A stretch of DNA of 64,000 bases, from contig JADFZL010000001.1 in NCBI GenBank assembly GCA_015232575.1, positions 124,001-188,000 of the forward strand, written 5' to 3'. This document shows positions 27,777 to 34,407 of the stretch, piece by piece. The position numbers were made by a program, and so were the translations under genes. A model generated the notes under the pieces. The model was not told where the DNA came from, ran no database searches, and worked only from the letters and a program-made list of their open reading frames with translations. Within the stretch, counting starts at the first letter, position 1, and the number at the start of each line of letters is the position of its first letter. Source of the DNA: Candidatus Rifleibacteriota bacterium. Its GTDB lineage: Bacteria; Muiribacteriota; Ozemobacteria; Ozemobacterales; Ozemobacteraceae.

Positions 27777-28430
27777 ATGCTCGTATTCCTGAATATACTT
27801 CTGGCATTGGCACTTGCTGGACTTACATATAAATACTTTGAACTTAAGGAATCAATTGAACAGGAAAATAAACCTGGACCTGATTACGTAAGAGCAATTT
27901 CTATCATAATTGACGAAAATGAATCATACCAGGTTTCTCACGCACAGCGGGTTGTCAATGAAGCGGAAAAAATTGCAGAAGGGATGAATCTTGACGAAAA
28001 TCAGATTAATTCGCTGCGTATCGCCGCATACCTTCATGATTCAGGAGAACTTCTTCCGGAATATGGCTTTTTGAAAAAAAAGGGTTCTCTTTCTGAAAAG
28101 GAGTGGAATCTATTGAAATTTCATCCGGCGGTTGCAGAAAAAACACTTCGAATGACACTTCCAGACGACAATGAAGTTCCATCAATAATAAGATGGCATC
28201 ACGAATGGTGGGATGGCTCGGGTTATCCGGACAACCTTTCGGGCAATCAGATTCCTCTTCTTGCACGAATACTGACTGTGGCAGACGCAGTTTCAGCAAT
28301 GGAATCAGAAAGACCTTACCGTCCTGCGATGGCGAAGGCTCAAATAGAAATTGAACTTGATAAAATGGCCGGAATAATGTTCGACCCTGAAGTACTACTT
28401 GCAAGAAAAAGAGTATCAGGCCGAAATTAA
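27777..28430 (+). CDS. Membrane-anchored HD-GYP domain protein
   Basis: 217 residues. One N-terminal TM segment (residues 2-22), then an HD domain with the metal pair in YLHDSGELL and the GYP signature HHEWWDGSGYP intact. HD-GYP proteins hydrolyse c-di-GMP; this one is short, with no sensor domain, so activity is likely but unproven. It is the second gene of a three-gene run (TPR, HD-GYP, unknown) and lies a few kb from the GGDEF gene, giving both c-di-GMP synthesis and breakdown candidates in the window. Confidence 0.88.
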   Translation: MLVFLNILLALALAGLTYKYFELKESIEQENKPGPDYVRAISIIIDENESYQVSHAQRVVNEAEKIAEGMNLDENQINSLRIAAYLHDSGELLPEYGFLKKKGSLSEKEWNLLKFHPAVAEKTLRMTLPDDNEVPSIIRWHHEWWDGSGYPDNLSGNQIPLLARILTVADAVSAMESERPYRPAMAKAQIEIELDKMAGIMFDPEVLLARKRVSGRN

Positions 28431-28475
28431 AGTTGGTTTACCAAATGAAATAGTATTTACTGGAGGAAAATTCAA

Positions 28476-29426
28476 GTGGGAATTGCGTCTACTGGCAGAT
28501 TTCAGCCATCATGGATATTTGAAAAGTGCAGACTTAGTGAAGGTGACAGCATTTTTTTTCCTGTTTCGCCTTCTCCTGAAAGCCTGTTGTGGTTTAAGAG
28601 AAATGGAATCCGACTTTTTGTTAATGATCCGATGCCTGAAAAAGCTATTCTTGTTAATGCAATTGTACGCAATCAAGATGAATTGTTTTCTGAAGAAAAC
28701 ATTAAACTGCTGCACGCTCATACAAACAGGAATCCGGATTTTCCGGGAAATCCATTCAGATTATGGAAAACTCCGAATCTCAACATCCTTCAGCTGGACT
28801 TTCTTTATTTCTGGCGTGAAGTAACCTTTTCATTAAGCGATATTCAAATGAATTTGCTCGCTGCTGCGGTTAAGGGTGTAATCAGCTATTGGCTTTCATT
28901 TCCTGTGGGAACGGTTCAATCAACATTTTCCCCTACAGAAATTCTGCTTTACTTTATTCAGAGAAATAACAACATGATTTTTCCGGGAAGAGGAGAGATC
29001 TTTTCGATCCAGAATGAGTTTTCTGAAATCAGTGAAGAAATAGAATCATCGCTTCAGATAATAATCCTGCGTGATTCTTCGACGGTGGTAGCTGGTCTGC
29101 CATCACCGGATCTTCTCTTTCACGCCTGGTGGATGGGTTCAAATAATCTCTCTGTTTTGTCAACCAACATATCAGAGCGGTATAAGCCCTGGAGTTACTC
29201 ATTGCAGGAAGGAAACTCTTTCACCAGCTGTGCATCAAAGTGTGGAAAATCAGTAAAAACGGCATTCTGCTGGAGCACATGCAATATTCAAACCGCAAGG
29301 TCAGAAGAAATAATTAATTCCCAATTGAAAAGGGCTCTGCAGAACAGATATAAAAATAGTTCCCTTCATTTTAAATCTGCAGCCCAGAGCCCTGAAGAAT
29401 ACGATTTCCTGTGTATTTTTAATTAA
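28476..29426 (+). CDS. Unknown protein, downstream of HD-GYP
   Basis: 316 residues, no family recognised. The start is a GTG with GGAGG nine bases upstream. It has no signal peptide or TM helix. The sequence is rich in Phe, Ser, Asn and Trp; a Cys-containing patch near residues 250-272 (SCASKCGK, FCWSTC) could bind metal or be structural. It probably ends the operon that starts at 26566, as the next gene is convergent. Confidence 0.7.
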   Translation: MGIASTGRFQPSWIFEKCRLSEGDSIFFPVSPSPESLLWFKRNGIRLFVNDPMPEKAILVNAIVRNQDELFSEENIKLLHAHTNRNPDFPGNPFRLWKTPNLNILQLDFLYFWREVTFSLSDIQMNLLAAAVKGVISYWLSFPVGTVQSTFSPTEILLYFIQRNNNMIFPGRGEIFSIQNEFSEISEEIESSLQIIILRDSSTVVAGLPSPDLLFHAWWMGSNNLSVLSTNISERYKPWSYSLQEGNSFTSCASKCGKSVKTAFCWSTCNIQTARSEEIINSQLKRALQNRYKNSSLHFKSAAQSPEEYDFLCIFN

Positions 29427-29453
29427 AAAATATCTTACTCAGATTATTTATTT

Positions 29454-29858
29454 TCAGTGTTGATTGAGATTTTCCTTCGTGAATCCCATCGGAAGCAGCT
29501 CTGCGGCTGTAGTTTCGTGCACTTTTTTCTGGCGGTTAATTAGCATAACTTTCAATTTGCTGGAAAATTCAACAAGAACCTGACGACAGGCACCACACGG
29601 GGAAATGAAATCATCAGAGTCAACGTAAATAGCCAGTTTGTCAAAATCAGTTCTACCCATTGCCACGGCAGAAAAAACAGCAGTTCTTTCCGCGCAGTTG
29701 GTAAGGCCATAGCTGGCATTTTCAACATTACATCCAAGTATGATCTGACCATCACTTAACCGCAGCGCCGCACCGACTTTAAACTTCGAATACGGTGCAT
29801 AAGCCCTTGTACTCGCCAATACTGCATTCTCAATCAATTCCTTATCTTTCTTTTCCAT
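29454..29858 (-). CDS. cdd: Cytidine deaminase
   Basis: 134 residues, the typical length of the homotetrameric CDA family. Zinc ligands and catalytic Glu are in NCAER (Cys-Ala-Glu) and PCGACRQ; the substrate-binding NVENASYG segment is present. It deaminates cytidine and deoxycytidine in pyrimidine salvage. Two ATGs are possible, two codons apart; the inner one (29858) is favoured because AAGGAA then lies at a normal distance, whereas it abuts the outer ATG. Confidence 0.95.
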   Translation of the reverse strand: MEKKDKELIENAVLASTRAYAPYSKFKVGAALRLSDGQIILGCNVENASYGLTNCAERTAVFSAVAMGRTDFDKLAIYVDSDDFISPCGACRQVLVEFSSKLKVMLINRQKKVHETTAAELLPMGFTKENLNQH

Positions 29859-29975
29859 AATCATTTCCTTTTAGATACTATCCAGGTCCATTATAAATAA
29901 ATCCCTGAGATTTAAACTCTTCGGTAATTCAAAACTAATCAACACCTTGCCCCTGCGCATCGACCAACGCTAAGA

Positions 29976-30251
29976 TTGCTCCCCAACGTTGTCCGACCCA
30001 TCAACCAGCATGATTGCATCATACCACAGCCGATGCTGCAAGGCAACACAAACTTGAGGTTTCATAACATCCTCCATATTGCGATAGCAACATATTCAAA
30101 TGCTGATGTTCTTGTCAGTTGGAATTTTAAACACATTGTCCGATTCGATAAAATCCTGCTTTATAACTCAGTAAATCTTGAGATGGGTTATCGGCCAATT
30201 CAAATTTATTCACCAAGAGAGATAACAAAAAATGGAAAAAATTCAAGTTGA
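29976..30251 (+). pseudogene. C-terminal remnant of a PIN-domain toxin-like protein
   Basis: From about 30060 the frame encodes HNILHIAIATYSNADVLV, then SWNFKHIVRF, YNSVNLEMGYRPI and IYSPREI. This is the conserved C-terminal third of a PIN-domain protein, including the HIA.AT..ADVLVSWNFKHIV block. The N-terminal two thirds, with most acidic catalytic residues, are missing; upstream sequence in any frame does not resemble PIN. The nominal start at 29976 is a TTG with no support. It ends 20 bp inside the next small gene, as in intact PIN loci. Confidence 0.7.
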
Positions 30252-30399
30252 TTGCGTCGAAATGGTTCGAAAAATCAGAGATGGTCTTTTTATTGAAACA
30301 AAGGACATGACTAAAGAAGAATTGATTGAATTCGACTCTCAACCGGCTAAAAATTTTGAATACAGTAATAATAAGAAAAGCAAATTAAAAGCAGCATAG
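30232..30399 (+). CDS. Small PIN-associated protein (antitoxin-like)
   Basis: 55 residues beginning MEKIQVDCVEMVRKIRDG, followed by ETKDMTKEELIEF. The pattern (DCV.M...I...I..ET..MT.EE) is that of short proteins encoded immediately downstream of PIN-domain genes. The start overlaps the PIN remnant by 20 bp. It appears complete although its partner is truncated, so it is either relic DNA or a solitary antitoxin-like gene. Confidence 0.6.
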   Translation: MEKIQVDCVEMVRKIRDGLFIETKDMTKEELIEFDSQPAKNFEYSNNKKSKLKAA

Positions 30400-30486
30400 T
30401 CGGGCTTGTGCGTTTTTGATTAAATAAGAATCAAGAGGGAAAAAATGAATAAAACCTGATAATTTTTACTCCAATCGATTTAGTTG

Positions 30487-31383
30487 TCATCTCGAAATTT
30501 TATCTATTTCCTCTTTTGTTAATTTTGTGTATTTAATAATCTTTTCGATGCTTTCCCCGTCTCTCAGCATTTCAAGTGCGATTTCAACTTCTCTCTCCTG
30601 CTTACCCTTTTCTATCCCTTTTTCGATTCCCTTTTCAATTCCCTTTTCGATTCCCTTTTCGATTCCCTTTGCTTCGGCTGTTCTAAGCTCTTCCAGGGTA
30701 TCAAGCCGCTTCTTTTCTTCAGCTTCGTAAATTTCTCTTTCATCGCCATTCAAATACATGATATCAAGTTTTTCGATTGCATTTTTAATATTTTCGTCAA
30801 GCGCAAGCTCTGGAGGGATTTTATCTTTGCTGTACTCATGAGCTTTATTCAAAAATGTTATCCATCTATCGAGGGTTGTTTGAAGATCTTTCAATTCCTT
30901 GCCAAATTTCTTCAATTCAATGAAATATATGTCACTCAAATTTAGCACATCATAAGTTTCATTGGTTTCAATATCCTTGTAAGTCAACCCTCTGAAATGT
31001 CTTTTGTCATTAAAATAGTTGAAATCAAGTATTGCGATACCAATGACCTTTTTTAAAGTGCTGTATTCGCCAGCAACGATAAGCTGATCGACATAAACTT
31101 TATCCAGATAATATTTTATTCTTTTGCCAAAAAATTCCTGCTCTCCAACTTGTAATTCGACATCAAACCATCTGCCATCTTCTCCCCGGGCTTTTACGTC
31201 AAGAACATTGCTTTTTCCTTTTATATAGGAAGCTAAATTATAAGGATTTTTTATTTCCAGCGTTTTGACCTGTTCATTTGCCGGAAGTACCGAATTTATG
31301 AAGCCTCTTAAAATTTCTTTGTTCTCTTCAGAACCAAATAATTTTCGGAAGGCAATATCAATTTTTGGATTCAATCTGATCAC
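30487..31383 (-). CDS. Rpn-family PD-(D/E)XK nuclease / putative transposase
   Basis: 298 residues. The N-terminal region (NPKIDIAFRKLFGSEENKEIL, then LDVKARGEDGRWFDVELQV) is the PDDEXK nuclease domain of the Rpn (recombination-promoting nuclease, old PF12784/PDDEXK_2) family, with the catalytic D...ExQ motif. The C-terminus has five Gly-Ile-Glu-Lys units in tandem followed by a helical tail ending in EEIDKISR, as usual in this family. Rpn proteins have been linked to RecA-independent recombination and phage defence, and some encode a shorter internal C-terminal inhibitor. It stands alone between gene-poor stretches. Confidence 0.88.
   Translation of the reverse strand: MIRLNPKIDIAFRKLFGSEENKEILRGFINSVLPANEQVKTLEIKNPYNLASYIKGKSNVLDVKARGEDGRWFDVELQVGEQEFFGKRIKYYLDKVYVDQLIVAGEYSTLKKVIGIAILDFNYFNDKRHFRGLTYKDIETNETYDVLNLSDIYFIELKKFGKELKDLQTTLDRWITFLNKAHEYSKDKIPPELALDENIKNAIEKLDIMYLNGDEREIYEAEEKKRLDTLEELRTAEAKGIEKGIEKGIEKGIEKGIEKGKQEREVEIALEMLRDGESIEKIIKYTKLTKEEIDKISR
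30613..30671 (-). repeat. Tandem 12-bp repeat coding for Gly-Ile-Glu-Lys units
   Basis: About five nearly identical 12-bp units (plus-strand GATTCCCTTTTC) inside the Rpn gene, in frame. Unit loss or gain would change linker length without a frameshift. Confidence 0.85.
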
Positions 31384-31708
31384 TTTTAAAAACCCTCCAT
31401 CTCAAATTTCTCACCGACAGTATATCACAGAACACCTCATTTGAAATAATGCAAGCTTGAGCCATTTGCCGAAGAGCGCTCCAGCAAAAAATTCAGCAAT
31501 GATCGGTTTTAATAAATAAAATAATACAAAGAAAGCATTTATGTTTATCATTTTAGAAGGTGCTGCTTCAGCAATTGGTAAGTGTCATAAATCAGCTTTC
31601 GATGGCGTGACGAAAATCTGGATAAAAAAGGAAACATCAGAGATGAAGCGAGCAAAAAGACCGAACATTGTATTGACTTTTGCCTCCATACGCTCACGGG
31701 AAAAAGAC
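31384..31708. other. 325-bp region with no supported gene
   Basis: Short frames occur on both strands, but none has a ribosome site, a plausible start or a recognised product. A plus-strand frame at about 31596-31773 reads like protein (DENLDKKGNIRDEASKKTE and on) without a start codon and may be a gene fragment. Confidence 0.5.
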
Positions 31709-32071
31709 TTATCTCTGTTGAAGAGTTCCAAGTGGCACTTCGCTTAAGCCATCCACTGAATGCAGTTCCTCTATAGTTGGCAGATAAGGCATGTCTGGCG
31801 GCCAGAGAATAAGAGCACAACAGATAATCAGTGTTACGAACAATATTATTGGAAAACCACGATTTCTAAGTTTAACAAATCCAATTATACTGATGATAAC
31901 ACCGATTAATGGCATTCCAAAAATATAATACGAAGCCCTATGTCCGCACATGCATTCAAATAGACTCTCAACTTTTATTGGCCAGGAAACTATCAAACTT
32001 GGCACAGAAAAGAGTAACTGGAAAATGTAAAATTCAAGTTTGCTTTTCAATCTATAGATCCTTTCAAACAA
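31709..32071 (-). CDS. Small putative membrane protein
   Basis: 120 residues with three hydrophobic segments (about 14-31, 45-63, 72-90). The start would be TTG and the ribosome site is weak. There is no homology I recognise. The hydrophobic pattern is the only support, so this could be a degraded or spurious gene. Confidence 0.4.
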   Translation of the reverse strand: MFERIYRLKSKLEFYIFQLLFSVPSLIVSWPIKVESLFECMCGHRASYYIFGMPLIGVIISIIGFVKLRNRGFPIILFVTLIICCALILWPPDMPYLPTIEELHSVDGLSEVPLGTLQQR

Positions 32072-32159
32072 ACATTATGTTTAAAGACAATAGAAAATAC
32101 TAATCAATTCAAAATTAAAGCTTGGTATCTTTCCACAGTCAATCACTTTCCATGTATAT

Positions 32160-32192
32160 GAAAAAGCTGGGTCACTTTTGGTGAACCAGCTT
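32160..32192 (-). terminator. Rho-independent terminator after rpsI
   Basis: On the minus strand, AAGCTGGTTCAC pairs with GTGACCCAGCTT around a short loop and is followed by TTTTT, 13 bp beyond the rpsI stop codon. It should end the truA-rplM-rpsI transcript. Confidence 0.8.
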
Positions 32193-32204
32193 GTAAAATC
32201 GAAA

Positions 32205-32597
32205 TTATCTCTTTGAAAACTGTGGGCGTTTTCTTGCTCTTTTCAGACCGTATTTCTTTCTTTCGCGCATTCTCGGATCGCGAGTAAGAAGTCCACCTTT
32301 TCTGAGAAGGCTTCTGAATTCCTCGTTGAACTTGAGAAGGGCTCTGGCTATGCCATGTCTGAGGGCGCCAGCCTGGCCTGATTTTCCGCCACCGTCAATG
32401 TTGGCTTCAACATTGAAGCGACCAAGCATATCGGTCGTTGATAACGGAGTTGTAATGATCTTTCTGGTAAGTGCGATAGGAAAATATTCTTCGAATGAGC
32501 GACCGTTGACAACGATCTTCCCTTCACCTTTTACCAGACGAACACGGGCGGTAGATGTTTTTCGCCGACCTGTACCACTAAATTGAACTTCAGCCAT
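32205..32597 (-). CDS. rpsI: Small ribosomal subunit protein uS9
   Basis: 130 residues, full family length. It shows the N-terminal [14 protein letters not shown], the central [23 protein letters not shown] and the basic C-terminus [20 protein letters not shown] that reaches toward the P-site tRNA. It follows rplM by 18 bp, the usual bacterial rplM-rpsI pair. Confidence 0.98.
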   Translation of the reverse strand: MAEVQFSGTGRRKTSTARVRLVKGEGKIVVNGRSFEEYFPIALTRKIITTPLSTTDMLGRFNVEANIDGGGKSGQAGALRHGIARALLKFNEEFRSLLRKGGLLTRDPRMRERKKYGLKRARKRPQFSKR

Positions 32598-32615
32598 CTT
32601 TGTTTCCTCCTGCTA

Positions 32616-33050
32616 TTATCTGGCAAGCTCTAAAAGCTTAGGCTGCTGGGCTAAATGCGGATGCTTGTCATCAGAATAGATTTTAAGCTTTCTCAAAAAG
32701 ATTTTCCGCAACTTGTTTCTGGGAAGCATTCTCTTTACTGCCTGAGTCAACATGATTTCTGGCCTGTTCTCACGAAGATCGCCATAGCTGACTTTTTTAA
32801 TGCCACCCGGATAGCCGGTGTGTCTGTAATAAAACTTATCGTCTGCCTTGGCGCCGGTAAGAGTAATCTTTCCTGCGTTCACGACAACAACGAAATCACC
32901 CATATCAACATTAGGGGTGAATTGAACCTTCCCTTTGCCGCGAAGAACGCCAGCAACCAGAGAAGCAAGTCTGCCAAGAACCATGTCTTTGGCATCAACC
33001 AAAAACCACTCCCGCTTTACATCAGCAGGTTTCATAATGAACGTCTTCAC
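32616..33050 (-). CDS. rplM: Large ribosomal subunit protein uL13
   Basis: 144 residues, full length. Recognisable blocks are REWFLVDAKDMVLGRLAS, the RGKGKVQFTPNVDMGDFV region, YRHTGYPGG and the C-terminal VKRMLPRNKLRK. GGAGG-like ribosome site upstream. It lies between truA (21 bp) and rpsI. Confidence 0.98.
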   Translation of the reverse strand: MKTFIMKPADVKREWFLVDAKDMVLGRLASLVAGVLRGKGKVQFTPNVDMGDFVVVVNAGKITLTGAKADDKFYYRHTGYPGGIKKVSYGDLRENRPEIMLTQAVKRMLPRNKLRKIFLRKLKIYSDDKHPHLAQQPKLLELAR

Positions 33051-33070
33051 CGAACTTTCCTCCTTTTCGG

Positions 33071-33808
33071 TTAATACATGACTTTCATCAGGTAGAGACC
33101 ACCGGCCGGGGCTGGATTCCCCAAACGAGTCCTATCCCGATTTTGGTACAGTTCATCAATCTCAAAGGGCTGCATTTCGCCCTTCCCGATTAAATAAAAA
33201 GCTTTCGCCATGTTTCGTACCATATTGTGCAGAAATCCACTTCCAGAAACATCAAAAAAGATAAAATCACCGCTCTTTTCCACTTCGCTGGTAAATACTT
33301 CCCTGACCGTATTTTCATATCTGTCAGGTGACCTGGCGAATGCCGCAAAATCATTCTTACCGGTAAAGACCGGTGCTGCCGCCGCCATTTTTTCAAAATC
33401 CAGTTTTTCTGGAATCTGAAAACAGTATCTAGCCAGAAACGGTGAAAACTCTGCCCCGGAGCGAAAGACGTATCTGTAATGCTTACCCTTTGCAGAAAAC
33501 CTCGGATGAAAATCCTCTGGTACTTCCTGAACCGTAAGAATACGAAGCGTCTCCGGTAATCTGGAGTTCATGCACACGAGCAATTTGTCAACCGGAATCG
33601 GACAACGCGTTTCAAACGCAACAACCTGTCTGCACGCATGCACACCGGTGTCGGTCCGCCCGGAACCTGCAACCCGGACTTTTTCACCAAGTACAACCTG
33701 GAGAACTTTCTCAAGAGTTCCCTGGACAGTCGGAACTTCAGGTTGAAGCTGGAATCCAAAAAAGCCAGAACCATCGTAGGTAACAGTTAGTTTAATATTT
33801 CTCTTCAC
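33071..33808 (-). CDS. truA: tRNA pseudouridine(38-40) synthase TruA
   Basis: 245 residues from GTG 33808, which gives the family-typical VKRNIKLTVTYDG beginning; a TTG at 33817 would add three residues. The catalytic aspartate is in GSGRTDTGVHA. Further family blocks are RYVFRSG, DFAAFARS and GSGFLHNMVRNM. It isomerises U38-U40 in tRNA anticodon stems. First gene of the truA-rplM-rpsI run. Confidence 0.96.
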   Translation of the reverse strand: MKRNIKLTVTYDGSGFFGFQLQPEVPTVQGTLEKVLQVVLGEKVRVAGSGRTDTGVHACRQVVAFETRCPIPVDKLLVCMNSRLPETLRILTVQEVPEDFHPRFSAKGKHYRYVFRSGAEFSPFLARYCFQIPEKLDFEKMAAAAPVFTGKNDFAAFARSPDRYENTVREVFTSEVEKSGDFIFFDVSGSGFLHNMVRNMAKAFYLIGKGEMQPFEIDELYQNRDRTRLGNPAPAGGLYLMKVMY

Positions 33809-33827
33809 AAATGTCAAGTACTTTTTA

Positions 33828-33851
33828 GAGAGGGGGCACGCGCCCCCTCTC
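33828..33851. other. Perfect GC-rich hairpin upstream of truA
   Basis: A 10-bp stem GAGAGGGGGC / GCCCCCTCTC with a 4-base loop. Neither strand has a T-run after it, so it is not a canonical terminator, though it lies 3' of the zinc-ribbon gene and just 5' of truA. It directly adjoins the 72-bp repeats. Confidence 0.7.
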
Positions 33852-33858
33852 GCCGGTC

Positions 33859-34020
33859 GAACAAGTTCGACCGTCTCACTCCCTGCGGTCGCGCACTTTG
33901 TGCGCTCCGCTTGGTACGGTGTCTCTGCTTGAACAAGTTCGACCGTCTCACTCCCTGCGGTCGCGCACTTTGTGCGCTCCGCTTGGTACGGTGTCTCTGC
34001 TTGAACAAGTTCGACCGTCT
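33859..34020. repeat. Tandem 72-bp repeat, two full units plus 18 bp
   Basis: Units 33859-33930 and 33931-34002 appear identical; a partial third (GAACAAGTTCGACCGTCT) follows to 34020. The unit is GC-rich compared with the surrounding DNA and holds an inner inverted repeat (GCGCAC TTT GTGCGC). It lies between the zinc-ribbon gene and truA. Confidence 0.9.
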
Positions 34021-34053
34021 CTGTGTGAGTTCATCTTTCCGTTGGTAAAATTA

Positions 34054-34335
34054 TTAGTGGGCGGCGGCTGGGACGTCGTCGGCGGCGTGGAATGCTTCGT
34101 TGTGCGTGAGGGTGATGAATTTGCAGTTGCTTGAACTTCCCAGAAATTGATTTAGATACTTTGAGACTTCTGCCAATTTTTCGTGATCAGGAACTTTAAT
34201 TGATTTACCACAAAGCGAACAGACGATCTGTCCCTTTTGCTCTTCAATTGCAACGTGACTCAGCTTGATCTTATTATGGCAAATAGCGCAATCAATTGTG
34301 TAATGAAAAACCAGGGTTTCGATTTTTTCTAACAT
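34054..34335 (-). CDS. Small zinc-ribbon protein
   Basis: 93 residues with two CxxC knuckles (CAICHNK, CSLCGK) separated by ~20 residues, a zinc-ribbon arrangement. The C-terminal ~25 residues are Asn/His/Ala-rich and may not be conserved. It is downstream of rpoC but separated by a strong terminator, so it has its own transcript. Function unknown. Confidence 0.72.
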   Translation of the reverse strand: MLEKIETLVFHYTIDCAICHNKIKLSHVAIEEQKGQIVCSLCGKSIKVPDHEKLAEVSKYLNQFLGSSSNCKFITLTHNEAFHAADDVPAAAH

Positions 34336-34363
34336 TGTATTACTCTCCTATTTATTAAGTAAA

Positions 34364-34392
34364 AATAGCTCACACAGTATGTGTGAGCTATT
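34364..34392 (-). terminator. Rho-independent terminator after rpoC
   Basis: A perfect 13-bp stem (AATAGCTCACACA / TGTGTGAGCTATT) around a 3-base loop, followed on the minus strand by TTTACTT. It begins 16 bp beyond the rpoC stop codon. Confidence 0.9.
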
Positions 34393-34407
34393 CATTTTAT
34401 TTATTTA

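Noticed and set aside
29865-29975. Possible tRNA-like GC-containing stretch
   Set aside because: No cloverleaf arms or T-loop consensus could be built on either strand.
33859-34020. CRISPR-like array
   Set aside because: The 72-bp units are directly abutting without unique spacers and no cas genes are present.
33814-34134. Basic-protein-like frames on both strands in the 72-bp repeat
   Set aside because: They arise from the repeat itself (periodic peptide) with no start signal or homology.
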